A stretch of DNA of 64,000 nucleotides. Origin: Herbaspirillum sp. AP02. GTDB lineage: Bacteria; Pseudomonadota; Gammaproteobacteria; Burkholderiales; Burkholderiaceae_D. The translations under genes were made by a program, and so were the position numbers. Positions 45,707-53,773 of the stretch are shown here, one piece after another (within the stretch, counting starts at the first letter, position 1; every line of letters starts with the position of its first letter). Location: NCBI RefSeq assembly GCF_015767275.1, contig NZ_JADWMY010000009.1, forward strand, positions 1 to 64,000. The letters run 5' to 3'. The notes under the pieces are model-generated. The model was given only the letters and a program-made list of their open reading frames with translations, did no database searches and had not been told where the DNA came from.

Positions 45707-47938
45707 ATGCAGCTCGATTCCGCCTCCGTGGATTCCGCTTCAGCCATGTCCATCCCCATCAGGCAAGATCCGCAAGGCTGCGCTACCGCCAGCATCGACA
45801 CTGCACTGCGCCAGACCCTCCTGCCGTTGCTGGCCATCGTACGCCAGCAGGACAGCGCCTGGCGCACCTGTCTTGACCAAGGGCAGCCCGGCGTTGTGCC
45901 GGCTTTGTATAGGCGATCACTGCTGGCCTTGCGCGACTGTGCACGCAGTCGCAGCGTAGTGCAGCTGGCCGATATCGCCTCCCGCCTCATTACGCTGCTG
46001 GAGCAGCACGCACCCGATCGTCCCCTGGCGCCGCCCACGTTGCTCCTGATCGCACATGGCCTGGACGAGCTGGCGCGCCTGCTGGCAGAACCTTCCTCTC
46101 CGGTTGCTGTAGCCCTCTCCAACAGTGAGGTTCCCACGCCGAGCGCCGCCGATGCTCTCGCGCCGCACGACGTGATCGATCCCGGCTTGCTACCGGTCTT
46201 TCTGGAGGAAGCGCAGGAACTCATGGCCAGCATCGGCGAGACTTTGCTGGCACTCCCCACGGGCCATCGCCATGTCACTGCCGATACGGACCTGTTGGCC
46301 GAACTGGCACGTCCACTGCATACCCTCAAGGGCAGCGCCCGCATGGTCGGCGCGATGCGTCTGAGCCAGTGCGTGCACGAGATGGAGAGCGTGCTGCAGC
46401 GCTTGCCTGCGAACGACACGGCTCAGGCGACCGAGGTGTTGACCACGCTGCTGGGGCTGTACGACCAGACAATGGAGCATTTCAGTACCCTGGAGCAGGC
46501 AGCCGCGTCGGTCCCTGCAACATGCCGGTCGGGTGGCCCGCAGTCGTATTCCCGGGTGGCGCATGTATTGCGCATCCGTACTGCCGTGCTGGACCGGGTG
46601 CTCAATCAGGTCGGCGAAGTTTCGATCATGCGCGCCCGGCTGGACAACGAATTGGCGGCCCTGCAAGGTGATGTGCGTGTACTCGGTGATCAATTGCGTA
46701 CCCTGGCCGAACAGGTCAGGCAATTGCAGCGCCATGCTGCCGGGGGCGAGGTCATTCCGCATGAGCTGCAGGCCACTACGAGCGACATGGAGGCGGTGCT
46801 GGGGCAGGCCTGGCGGCAGCAGAAGCGCCTCCACGATGGTGTCGGCCGGACCTGCGAAGGACTACGCCAGCAGGGACGCTATGCCCGCGAGTTGCAGCAG
46901 GACCTGATGCACGCGCGCATGATCAATTTCAACAGCATGGAGTCACGCCTGCAGCATCTGGCGCGCCAGCTGGCCGCCGAGACCGGCAAGCCACTGGCGC
47001 TGGACCTGTCTGAGTGTCGCCTGCAGATCGACCGCGCCATTCTGGAGCGCCTCATGGGGCCGCTGGAGCACTTGTTGCGCAACTGCGCGGTCCATGGTGT
47101 CGAGGATACGGCCACACGCCACGGGGCCGGTAAGCCACCGGCCGGGCAACTGCGCGTGCAGGCTGGTCACGAGGGCAACGAGGCCGTGATCCGCGTCGGT
47201 GACGATGGTCGCGGCCTGGACCTGGTTGCCATTCGCCGCAAGGCCCGCCAACGCGGCCTGCCTGCCGCCCTGGTCGCCAGCGAGGCCGGGCTGACTGAAC
47301 TGATCTTCGAGCCAGGCTTCAGTACCTCGGCGCAGGTCTCGGCCCTGGCCGGTCGCGGTATCGGCATGGACGTGGTACGGGCGGAGGTGGCGGCCCTCGG
47401 CGGACGTATGACGGTACATTCGCGGGCCGGGCAGGGTGTGCTGTTCACGCTCTATCTGCCGCTGTCACTGGCGGTGCAGCAGGTCTGCCTGCTGCAGCAT
47501 GGCCGGCAGCAGTACGCCATCCCTTCCACCCTGATCGACAGTGTGCTGCAACTGCGCAGCGAGCAGGCGCGCCAGGCCCTGGCGCAGCGGGCGCTGGAGG
47601 TCAATGGCCGGCGGCTGGTCTTGTATCCCCTGCATGACCTGCTGGGTGAACAGCAGGAACCGGGCGGCCGTGACCCGGCCGCCGCCGAATCCGCCTTCGC
47701 CCTGCTGATCAAGAGCGGCGATGAACTGATGGTGATCATGGCCGATCACGTCAACGGCAATCGTGAGGTGGTCGTCAAACCGGTCGGCCCGCAGCTGGCG
47801 ACACTGGCCGGCCTGGTCGGCGCCACCGTGCTGGGGGATGGGCAGATCGTCCTGATCCTCAACCCGCTGCTGCTGGCCGGCTCGCGTCGCGTCGATGGCA
47901 GCATCGATGGCAGCGTCATCACGCCGGGCGTACAATAA
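45707..47938 (+). CDS. CheA/ChpA-like chemotaxis kinase lacking a receiver domain
   Basis: The 743-residue kinase has an Hpt domain with phosphoacceptor His205 in HTLKGS, a dimerisation/linker region, and an ATPase domain at about 440-585. That domain shows the N box (NCAVHGVED, Asn459 and His463), G1 (VGDDGRGLD) and F/G2 (FEPGFST, GRGIGMDVV). A C-terminal CheW-like domain follows. A divergent N-terminal helical region (1-150) may be a second, degenerate Hpt domain. ChpA/PilL relatives are usually much longer with many Hpt domains and a C-terminal receiver. Here the protein ends after the CheW-like domain. Confidence 0.85.
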   Translation: MQLDSASVDSASAMSIPIRQDPQGCATASIDTALRQTLLPLLAIVRQQDSAWRTCLDQGQPGVVPALYRRSLLALRDCARSRSVVQLADIASRLITLLEQHAPDRPLAPPTLLLIAHGLDELARLLAEPSSPVAVALSNSEVPTPSAADALAPHDVIDPGLLPVFLEEAQELMASIGETLLALPTGHRHVTADTDLLAELARPLHTLKGSARMVGAMRLSQCVHEMESVLQRLPANDTAQATEVLTTLLGLYDQTMEHFSTLEQAAASVPATCRSGGPQSYSRVAHVLRIRTAVLDRVLNQVGEVSIMRARLDNELAALQGDVRVLGDQLRTLAEQVRQLQRHAAGGEVIPHELQATTSDMEAVLGQAWRQQKRLHDGVGRTCEGLRQQGRYARELQQDLMHARMINFNSMESRLQHLARQLAAETGKPLALDLSECRLQIDRAILERLMGPLEHLLRNCAVHGVEDTATRHGAGKPPAGQLRVQAGHEGNEAVIRVGDDGRGLDLVAIRRKARQRGLPAALVASEAGLTELIFEPGFSTSAQVSALAGRGIGMDVVRAEVAALGGRMTVHSRAGQGVLFTLYLPLSLAVQQVCLLQHGRQQYAIPSTLIDSVLQLRSEQARQALAQRALEVNGRRLVLYPLHDLLGEQQEPGGRDPAAAESAFALLIKSGDELMVIMADHVNGNREVVVKPVGPQLATLAGLVGATVLGDGQIVLILNPLLLAGSRRVDGSIDGSVITPGVQ

Positions 47939-47944
47939 CGGGCT

Positions 47945-48772
47945 TTGGGCCGCCTGCCGGCGCGCCCTTGCACTCGCCCGAGGCCCGTCATCGACCCCAC
48001 ACTCGTTTCCATTCTCCTCGCCACCACCCTGGCCGGCGTGGTCAGCATCACCGCTGCCGCGGTGTTCTCGTTTGCCCTGCTGTCGAAGATGGTAGAGCGC
48101 CTGGTCAGCCTGTCGGTGGGCATCATGCTGTCGACTTCGCTGTTGCACGCACTGCCCGAAGCCTTCGAATCCCAGGCCGAGCCCCATACCCTGTTCGCGG
48201 TGCTGCTGGGCGGCCTGCTGGCCTTCTTCCTGCTGGAAAAGACCGCCATCCTGCGCCACTCGCACCATCACGAAGATGACGGACACGGCCATCACCACGG
48301 CCACGACAAGAAGGAAGCCGGCAAGGCCGGCTGGATGATCCTGGTCGGCGATGGCCTGCACAATTTCACCGATGGCATCCTCATCGCCGCCGCCTTCCTG
48401 GCAGATCCGCATCTGGGTCTGGTGACCGGGCTGGCCATCATCGCCCATGAGATTCCGCAAGAGATCGGCGACTTCATCGTACTGCTCAATGCCGGTTTCT
48501 CGCGCACCCGCGCCTATGTGTACAACCTCATCTGCAGCCTCATGGCGGTGGCCGGCGGCACGCTGGGCTATTTCATGCTGGAGCGGGGCATGGAGTGGAT
48601 TCCCTTCGTACTGGTGTTCGCCTCATCGGGCTTCATCTACATCGCCGTTTCCGACCTGATGCCGCAGATGCAGCGCCGCGCCACGTTGCGCGAGACCATT
48701 CCGCAGGTGATCCTGATTGCCGCCGGGGTACTGATCGTGCTGGCACTGACGCGGCACGCGCACGGTCATTGA
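47945..48772 (+). CDS. ZIP-family divalent metal transporter
   Basis: The protein is about 275 residues if the TTG at 47945 is used; no ATG or GTG is available before the first membrane segment. The first convincing residues are IDPTLVSILLATTLAGVVS at about 47990. The family metal motifs are GDGLHNFTDGI and AHEIPQEIGD in adjacent helices, and a His-rich loop (HSHHHEDDGHGHHHGHD) lies between helices 3 and 4. It moves Zn or other divalent ions across the inner membrane. It starts 6 bases after the kinase stop, yet shows no chemotaxis relation. Confidence 0.88.
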   Translation: MGRLPARPCTRPRPVIDPTLVSILLATTLAGVVSITAAAVFSFALLSKMVERLVSLSVGIMLSTSLLHALPEAFESQAEPHTLFAVLLGGLLAFFLLEKTAILRHSHHHEDDGHGHHHGHDKKEAGKAGWMILVGDGLHNFTDGILIAAAFLADPHLGLVTGLAIIAHEIPQEIGDFIVLLNAGFSRTRAYVYNLICSLMAVAGGTLGYFMLERGMEWIPFVLVFASSGFIYIAVSDLMPQMQRRATLRETIPQVILIAAGVLIVLALTRHAHGH

Positions 48773-48902
48773 GCACCTCCGGCGCCTGGTCTTGGTAGAG
48801 AGAACCCTCGCGATGATCGCCCCGACTGCGTAGCACCCAGCGCAGTCCGATGCTGCAGACCAGTCCCAGCAGGCCGATGAACAACAGCAGGTCTTGAAGC
48901 AT
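48633..48902 (-). CDS. possible small membrane protein, partly antisense to the ZIP gene
   Basis: An ATG at 48902 opens a frame of 89 codons that begins with a clear hydrophobic helix (MLQDLLLFIGLLGLVCSIGLRWVLRSR) and continues EGSLYQDQAPEVLND. After this the frame enters the antisense of the ZIP gene's last 140 bases and becomes Arg/Ser/Ala-rich. The first third looks like a real protein and the rest like a shadow. It may be a small membrane protein whose true stop has been lost. No family is recognised. Confidence 0.3.
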   Translation of the reverse strand: MLQDLLLFIGLLGLVCSIGLRWVLRSRGDHREGSLYQDQAPEVLNDRARAASVPARSVPRRQSGSPAEWSRATWRGAASAASGRKRRCR

Positions 48903-49012
48903 GATCCATCCTTTCATAGACGTTGCGGACCCGGCTTAGGGCGTCCGGCTTGGGACACCTTGCGCAGAGCAGCGGATGGCTTCAATGTAGGTGGAGGGCG
49001 CACACAGCGCCA

Positions 49013-49049
49013 ATATCAAATCAGCCGGCGTGCCATCTCAATTTGATAT
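49013..49049. promoter_or_regulatory. inverted repeat upstream of the LysR gene, likely operator
   Basis: ATATCAAAT (49013-49021) and ATTTGATAT (49041-49049) are perfect inverted repeats, 30 bases before the start of the LysR gene. The half-sites contain the A/T-rich palindromic arms typical of LysR-type operators. Autoregulation is the simplest reading. The 170-base gap after the ZIP gene holds nothing else on this strand. Confidence 0.6.
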
Positions 49050-49078
49050 GGCCGACCGGGCAGGGGAGGAGAGGGCAG

Positions 49079-50029
49079 ATGATTTCAATCCGGCAGTTGC
49101 GCTACTTCGTCGAGATCGTCGAGGCACGCGGCTATACCCGTGCCTCCGAGCGCCTGTTCATTGCGCAATCGGCCCTGAGCCGGCAGATCAAGGAGCTGGA
49201 AGCCGACCTCGACGTGGTTCTGCTCAAGCGCGATGCCAAGGCCTTTGAACTGACCCAGGCCGGCCAGGACTTCTATGCACGCAGTCGCAGGATTTTGCTC
49301 GATCTGGACCGCGCCGTGGCCCAGGCCCGCACCATCGGCAAGGGTGAGCATGGCGCGTTGCGCCTGCTGCATTCCAGTTCGGTGCCATTGACCGCGCCCC
49401 TGGGCCCCACGCTCAATGATGTGCTGAAGGATTTTCCCGGTATTTCCCTGGAGATTTCCCAGACCCCGTCCGAATACCAGGCCCGCGAGATCGTCGAAGG
49501 CAGTGCCGATATCGGACTGGCGCGGCTGCCCATCCTGCGCGCCAATCCCGACCTGGAGAGCACGGTGCTGTACCGCGAGCGCCTGGTGGCGGCGGTACCG
49601 GCCGGGCATCGGCTGGCGCAGCGCACCGAGGTAGAGATTGCGGAATTGCGGGATGAATTCTTCGTCACCGTCCCGCATCGGGATCGGGGCGGATTGAGCT
49701 ACCTGGTGGCCGAGCGCTGCATTGCACATGGCTTCTATCCCCGCGTGGCGCGGGCGACTTCGCGCAAGAATTCCCTGCTCAGTCTGGTCAATGCGGGTTT
49801 CGGCATCGCCGTGGTGCCGCAGAGCATGGCCAGCATTTCCTTGTCGGCCGGGGTCAGTTTCCCGGCCCTCAAGGACGCCGATTTTCACTCGGAAGTTGCC
49901 TTGCTGCGCCGACGCGATGCGCCGGTGATGGTGCAGCAATTCGTGGAGACCTTCATGTCCCGCCTGCAGCAGACGGGACTGGGGGGACTGGCAGGACAGG
50001 CCGGACAGGTAGCGCCGGACCCGGCCTGA
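49079..50029 (+). CDS. LysR-family transcriptional regulator
   Basis: The protein has 316 residues from the ATG at 49079 (GGAGGAGAGGG upstream). The winged helix is at 1-60 (ISIRQLRYFVEIVEARGYTR, SALSRQIKELEADLD), then a substrate-binding domain with LRLLHSSSVPLTAPLG and FPGISLEISQT. A perfect inverted repeat at 49013-49049 probably is its operator. It is convergent with the sulfurtransferase gene. The regulated target is not evident; a divergent partner would be the small ORF at 48902. Confidence 0.88.
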   Translation: MISIRQLRYFVEIVEARGYTRASERLFIAQSALSRQIKELEADLDVVLLKRDAKAFELTQAGQDFYARSRRILLDLDRAVAQARTIGKGEHGALRLLHSSSVPLTAPLGPTLNDVLKDFPGISLEISQTPSEYQAREIVEGSADIGLARLPILRANPDLESTVLYRERLVAAVPAGHRLAQRTEVEIAELRDEFFVTVPHRDRGGLSYLVAERCIAHGFYPRVARATSRKNSLLSLVNAGFGIAVVPQSMASISLSAGVSFPALKDADFHSEVALLRRRDAPVMVQQFVETFMSRLQQTGLGGLAGQAGQVAPDPA

Positions 50030-50044
50030 GCGGCCGAGGGGGAA

Positions 50045-50902
50045 TCAGTTACCGGTCGCGACCGGTCGCTGCGGATCGGAACTCCATTCGCTCCACGAGC
50101 CCGGATACAGGCTGGCCCCCGACAGGCCTGCCACTTCCAGCGCCAGCAGATTGTGGCAGGCGGTGACGCCCGAGCCGCACTGCATGACGGCGGCCTGCGG
50201 ATCGCCGATCACTGCCAGCCATTCCTCGCGCAATTGCGTGGCGCTCTTGAAGTGGCCATCGGCTTGCAGGTTGTCCTTGAAGAAGCGGTTCTTCGCGCCC
50301 GGGATGTGTCCACCGACCGCGTCCAGCGTTTCGTTCTCGCCACGGAAGCGATCCGGCGCGCGCGCATCCACCACCTGCAGGGACGGATTGCGCAGGTTCT
50401 CCAGCAACGCTTGCGCATCCACCGTCGGCACCAGCGAAGACAGGTCCTGGATATTGCCTGCCGCAGCCGGTGGCGGCAGCTCGGCATTCAGGCTCTCCCC
50501 CAGCGCCTGCCATGCCGCCATGCCGCCATCGAGCACCGCCACGTCGCTGTGACCGATCCAGCGCAGCAGCCACCACAGGCGGGCGGCGTACATGCCACCG
50601 TGGGCGTCGTAGGCCACTACTTGCGTATCGTTGTTGATGCCCAGGGCGCGCATGGCCTGGACGAACTGCTGGCGATCCGGCAGCGGATGGCGGCCATGGA
50701 AACGGCCGGCCGCATCGGTCTTGGGGCCGGACAGCAGCTCGTCCAGATGCGCGAAGCGGGCGTCTGGCAGGTGACCGGCGGCGTAGGCCTGGCGGCCGAA
50801 ATCCGGATTGGCGAGGTCATGGCGGCAATCGACGAGCACCAGGTTCAGGTATTGCGCACGCGCCTTGAGGTCGCTGGCACTGATGAGGGTTTGGTAGGTC
50901 AT
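50045..50902 (-). CDS. 3-mercaptopyruvate/thiosulfate sulfurtransferase (rhodanese)
   Basis: The protein has 285 residues from the ATG at 50902 (AAAGGAG upstream). Two rhodanese domains are visible: an inactive N-terminal domain (VLVDCRHDL, AGHLPDARFAHLD) and an active C-terminal domain with Cys in MQCGSGVTACHN. The CGSGVTA loop is typical of mercaptopyruvate sulfurtransferases. It transfers sulfur to cyanide or thiol acceptors in cytoplasm. It is downstream of the DMT permease gene, 40 bases away, on the same strand. Confidence 0.92.
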   Translation of the reverse strand: MTYQTLISASDLKARAQYLNLVLVDCRHDLANPDFGRQAYAAGHLPDARFAHLDELLSGPKTDAAGRFHGRHPLPDRQQFVQAMRALGINNDTQVVAYDAHGGMYAARLWWLLRWIGHSDVAVLDGGMAAWQALGESLNAELPPPAAAGNIQDLSSLVPTVDAQALLENLRNPSLQVVDARAPDRFRGENETLDAVGGHIPGAKNRFFKDNLQADGHFKSATQLREEWLAVIGDPQAAVMQCGSGVTACHNLLALEVAGLSGASLYPGSWSEWSSDPQRPVATGN

Positions 50903-50942
50903 GGCTTTCTCCTTTAATCGTAGGCGGCGGATGGGGTGATGC

Positions 50943-51860
50943 TCACACCTCGGTCGCGATCGGGTCCACCTTGGGCACGTTCTTGGCGGCCGTCTGGTTC
51001 TTGCGCTGGTTGCGATAGGTCGCCAGCATGCCGCTGGCCAGGATGATGACCATGCCGACCCAGCCCATCCAGCCCGGCGCATCGTTCCAGATCAGCACGC
51101 CGAACAGGCTGGAAAACACGATGCCCGTGTACTGCAGGTTGGCCGTCACCAGCGTATTGCCGAGGCGGTAGGCGCGCGTCATGGCGATCTGCGCCAGCGT
51201 GGCCGTCAAGCCTATCATGACCACCAGCAGCATGCCGGTGCCTGAATGGCTGTGCCACAAGGGAACGCGACCGGTGATGACGCTGCCGACCAGACCGGCC
51301 AGCACGCCCGTGGCAGAGAAGTAGAACACCACGCGGTACTCCGGTTCCCCCAGCAGCCCCAGCTTGCGCACCTGCAGGTAGACCAGCGCCGAGAGCACCC
51401 CCGAGGCCAGCGAGATGGCGCCGCCCAGCAACTGGTCGGCGTTGAGGGAAGGGCGCATCAGCAGCGCCACGCCGACGAAACTCAGCGCGACCGTACCGGC
51501 CAGGCTCCATTCGAACTTCTTGCTGCCTTGCCACCACCCGGCCACGAACAGCATCACGGCGATCCAGATGGAGGACATGTAGTTCAGCGTGGTGGCTGTG
51601 GCGATCGGCAACAGGCTGAAGGAATAGAACCACATCCACAGCGAGATCACGCCGATGCCGCCACGGATCAAGTGGTCACGCGGGAAGGGCGTGCGCAGGG
51701 TGCCGCCGCGCAGGCGGATCAGGCCGAAGATGAAGATCACCCCGATCAGTCCGCGACAGAGCACGATCTCGGAGGTCGAGTAGTAGTTGCTGGCGAGCTT
51801 GACGCACACGCCCATGATGGCAAAGAGGAATGAAGCGACGAGCATCCAGAGCGATTGCAT
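50943..51860 (-). CDS. EamA/DMT-family permease
   Basis: The 305-residue membrane protein has about ten hydrophobic segments in two EamA repeats (MQSLWMLVASFLFAIMGVCVK near the N-terminus; second repeat begins GGAISLASGVLSALVYLQVRKLG). The SRGLIG-type motif after TM2 reads CRGLIGVIFIF. DMT permeases export or exchange metabolites across the inner membrane; no substrate can be named. It probably shares a transcript with the sulfurtransferase gene. Confidence 0.88.
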   Translation of the reverse strand: MQSLWMLVASFLFAIMGVCVKLASNYYSTSEIVLCRGLIGVIFIFGLIRLRGGTLRTPFPRDHLIRGGIGVISLWMWFYSFSLLPIATATTLNYMSSIWIAVMLFVAGWWQGSKKFEWSLAGTVALSFVGVALLMRPSLNADQLLGGAISLASGVLSALVYLQVRKLGLLGEPEYRVVFYFSATGVLAGLVGSVITGRVPLWHSHSGTGMLLVVMIGLTATLAQIAMTRAYRLGNTLVTANLQYTGIVFSSLFGVLIWNDAPGWMGWVGMVIILASGMLATYRNQRKNQTAAKNVPKVDPIATEV

Positions 51861-51926
51861 GGCGGATCAGTAGGAGAAGTGGAGGGGAGTGGGCGAAACA
51901 AGAGCAGAACGAGGGACTGCAACGAA

Positions 51927-51960
51927 AACGGCAGCCCCGGAATGAACCGGGGCTGCCGTT
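51927..51960 (-). terminator. terminator for the Rieske oxygenase gene
   Basis: Two 14-base arms (51927-51940 and 51947-51960) form a perfect hairpin with a 6-base loop. On the minus strand TTTTCG follows. It lies 150 bases downstream of the Rieske oxygenase stop and before the DMT gene. Confidence 0.8.
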
Positions 51961-52111
51961 GTGCCGATGACCGTCGTCATGCGAGGGCGGGGGCGGGGGA
52001 TGCTGCTGCAGTTGCCGGGGAGCGGGCGACAATGACGGCGCAGACTGCGTCCATCGTGTGCTTGCCGCTTCCCTTGCATCTGCGTTCCCCCTGCGCGGCC
52101 TGTGGCCAGTG

Positions 52112-53233
52112 TTATGGTGTGCTGGTACCGTGCGGGACGTCCAGTTGCTGGCGATACCACTCATGGAAGTGCTGCATGCCATCCTCCATGGGCGACTGGT
52201 ACGGACCGACTTCGCTGGTACCGCGATCCATGAGTATACGACGACCGGCGTCCATGCGCTGGGCGATCTCGTCATCCTCCACGCAGGTCTCCATGTAGGC
52301 GGCCCGTTCGGCTTCCACCAGCTCGCGCTCGAACAGCGCAATTTCTTCCGGATAGTAGAACTCCACCACATTGGTGGTCTTCTGCGGGCCGGTCGGCCAG
52401 AGCGTGGACACCACCAGCACGTGCGGATACCACTCCACCATGATGTTGGGGTAGAGCGTGAGCCAGATGGCGCCGAACTTGGGCGGCTTGCCGTTGGAGA
52501 ACTGCAGCAGCTTTTCCTGCCACTTGGCGTAGGTCGGCGAGCCGGACTTGATCAGGCCGTGGTTCACGCCCACGGTCTGGACGCTGTAGTCGCGGCCGAA
52601 TTCCCACTTCAGGTCCGAGCAGCTCACAAAGTTGCCCAGGCCCGGATGGAAGGGCTCGACGTGGTAATCCTCCAGATAGACCTCGATGAAGGTCTTCCAG
52701 TTGTAGTCGCACTCGTGGACTTCGGTGTGGTCGTACAGGTAACCGGAGAAATCCAGGTCACGGGTCACGCCCAGGTTTTTCAGCTTGTCGGCGATGTCGA
52801 CGCCGTTGGCCTCGAACAGCAGGCCGTTCCAGCTCTGCAGCGGCGTCTTGGACAGGTTCATGCACGGCGTCTCGCCAAAATGCGGCGCGCCGATCAGTTC
52901 ACCCTTCAGGTCATAGGTCCAGCGATGCAGGGGGCAGACGATGTTGTTGGCATGGCCACGGCCATCGAGCATCTTGGCCTGGCGATGACGGCAGACATTG
53001 GATACCAGTTCGATGCCTTGCGCATTGCGCACCAGCATGCGGCCTTCGTTTTCCCAGGGCAGCGTGGAATAGTCACCGGCATTGGGCACCATCAGCTCGT
53101 GGCCGACGTAACGGGGTCCCTGCTGGAAGAGTTGTTTCAGTTCCCGCTGATGGAGCGGTTCGTCGAAGTAGACGTGGACTGGAAGTTGCGCGTTTGAACG
53201 CGCCAATTTGGCAAAAGTAGCAAGATCGGACAT
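52112..53233 (-). CDS. Rieske-type ring-hydroxylating oxygenase, alpha subunit
   Basis: The protein has 373 residues from the ATG at 53233 (GGGGGCGGAA upstream). The frame continues upstream without family similarity. The Rieske [2Fe-2S] ligands are Cys81, His83, Cys100 and His103 (CRHR and CPLH). The mononuclear-iron motif is EDYHVEPFHPG with His191 and His196, followed by the typical C-terminal beta domain. It hydroxylates or demethylates an aromatic or betaine-type substrate using a separate reductase, which is not in the window. The upstream region has notable palindromes. Confidence 0.88.
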   Translation of the reverse strand: MSDLATFAKLARSNAQLPVHVYFDEPLHQRELKQLFQQGPRYVGHELMVPNAGDYSTLPWENEGRMLVRNAQGIELVSNVCRHRQAKMLDGRGHANNIVCPLHRWTYDLKGELIGAPHFGETPCMNLSKTPLQSWNGLLFEANGVDIADKLKNLGVTRDLDFSGYLYDHTEVHECDYNWKTFIEVYLEDYHVEPFHPGLGNFVSCSDLKWEFGRDYSVQTVGVNHGLIKSGSPTYAKWQEKLLQFSNGKPPKFGAIWLTLYPNIMVEWYPHVLVVSTLWPTGPQKTTNVVEFYYPEEIALFERELVEAERAAYMETCVEDDEIAQRMDAGRRILMDRGTSEVGPYQSPMEDGMQHFHEWYRQQLDVPHGTSTP

Positions 53234-53338
53234 TTCCGCCCCCAAATTAATTTGCACCAACCTAAGGAAGAAAATCCGCAAAAACCTATGTTCAAATAAT
53301 ATGAAGAGGAAATTTTGGACAGAACCGAGGATTATGCC

Positions 53339-53391
53339 ACAAAACCCCCATAAGGGGCCGGGTTTTGTCTCCAAAATGCCAGCATTTTGGA
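53339..53391. promoter_or_regulatory. nested palindromes between the Rieske oxygenase and xseB genes
   Basis: ACAAAACCC (53339-53347) faces GGGTTTTGT (53360-53368). Next to it, TCCAAAATGC (53370-53379) and GCATTTTGGA (53382-53391) form a perfect palindrome with a 2-base centre. ATTTTGGAC recurs at 53312-53320 and 53384-53392. The 267-base divergent gap (53234-53500) is otherwise A/T-rich and gene-free. Confidence 0.55.
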
Positions 53392-53500
53392 CGAACTTAC
53401 GCGACGGCCTACAAAACCTTCGACAAATCCACGCCCTTGATTGACTTGGTCATCGCCGGTTTGTTCTAAAATACCGGGTTAGTTTTCTGAATGGGTCGAT

Positions 53501-53773
53501 ATGCCTAGAACCTCTGCCGCCTCCGGCGCTGCCGCGACCGCCGCCTTGCCGGCCTCCTTCGAACAAGCCATGGAAGAGCTGGAGCAGCTGGTGGCGCGGA
53601 TGGAAGCCGGCGAACTGCCGCTGGAAGCCTCGGTGGCCGCCTACAAGCGCGGCTCGGAACTGGTCAAGTTCTGCGCGGCCCAACTGGAGAAGGTGGACAG
53701 CCAGGTCAAGCTGCTCGAAGGCGACATGCTCAAGCCCTTCCAGGCGACCGACGCTGGCAACGAGGACGATTGA
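53501..53773 (+). CDS. xseB: exodeoxyribonuclease VII small subunit
   Basis: The 90-residue protein has the XseB pattern FEQAMEELEQLVARMEAGELPLE and LVKFCAAQLEKVDSQVKLLE. It joins XseA to form the single-strand DNA exonuclease. Before this core is an Ala/Ser-rich leader of about 20 residues. The stop overlaps the ispA start by one base (TGATG), so the genes are translationally coupled, the usual xseB-ispA-dxs order. Confidence 0.93.
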   Translation: MPRTSAASGAAATAALPASFEQAMEELEQLVARMEAGELPLEASVAAYKRGSELVKFCAAQLEKVDSQVKLLEGDMLKPFQATDAGNEDD

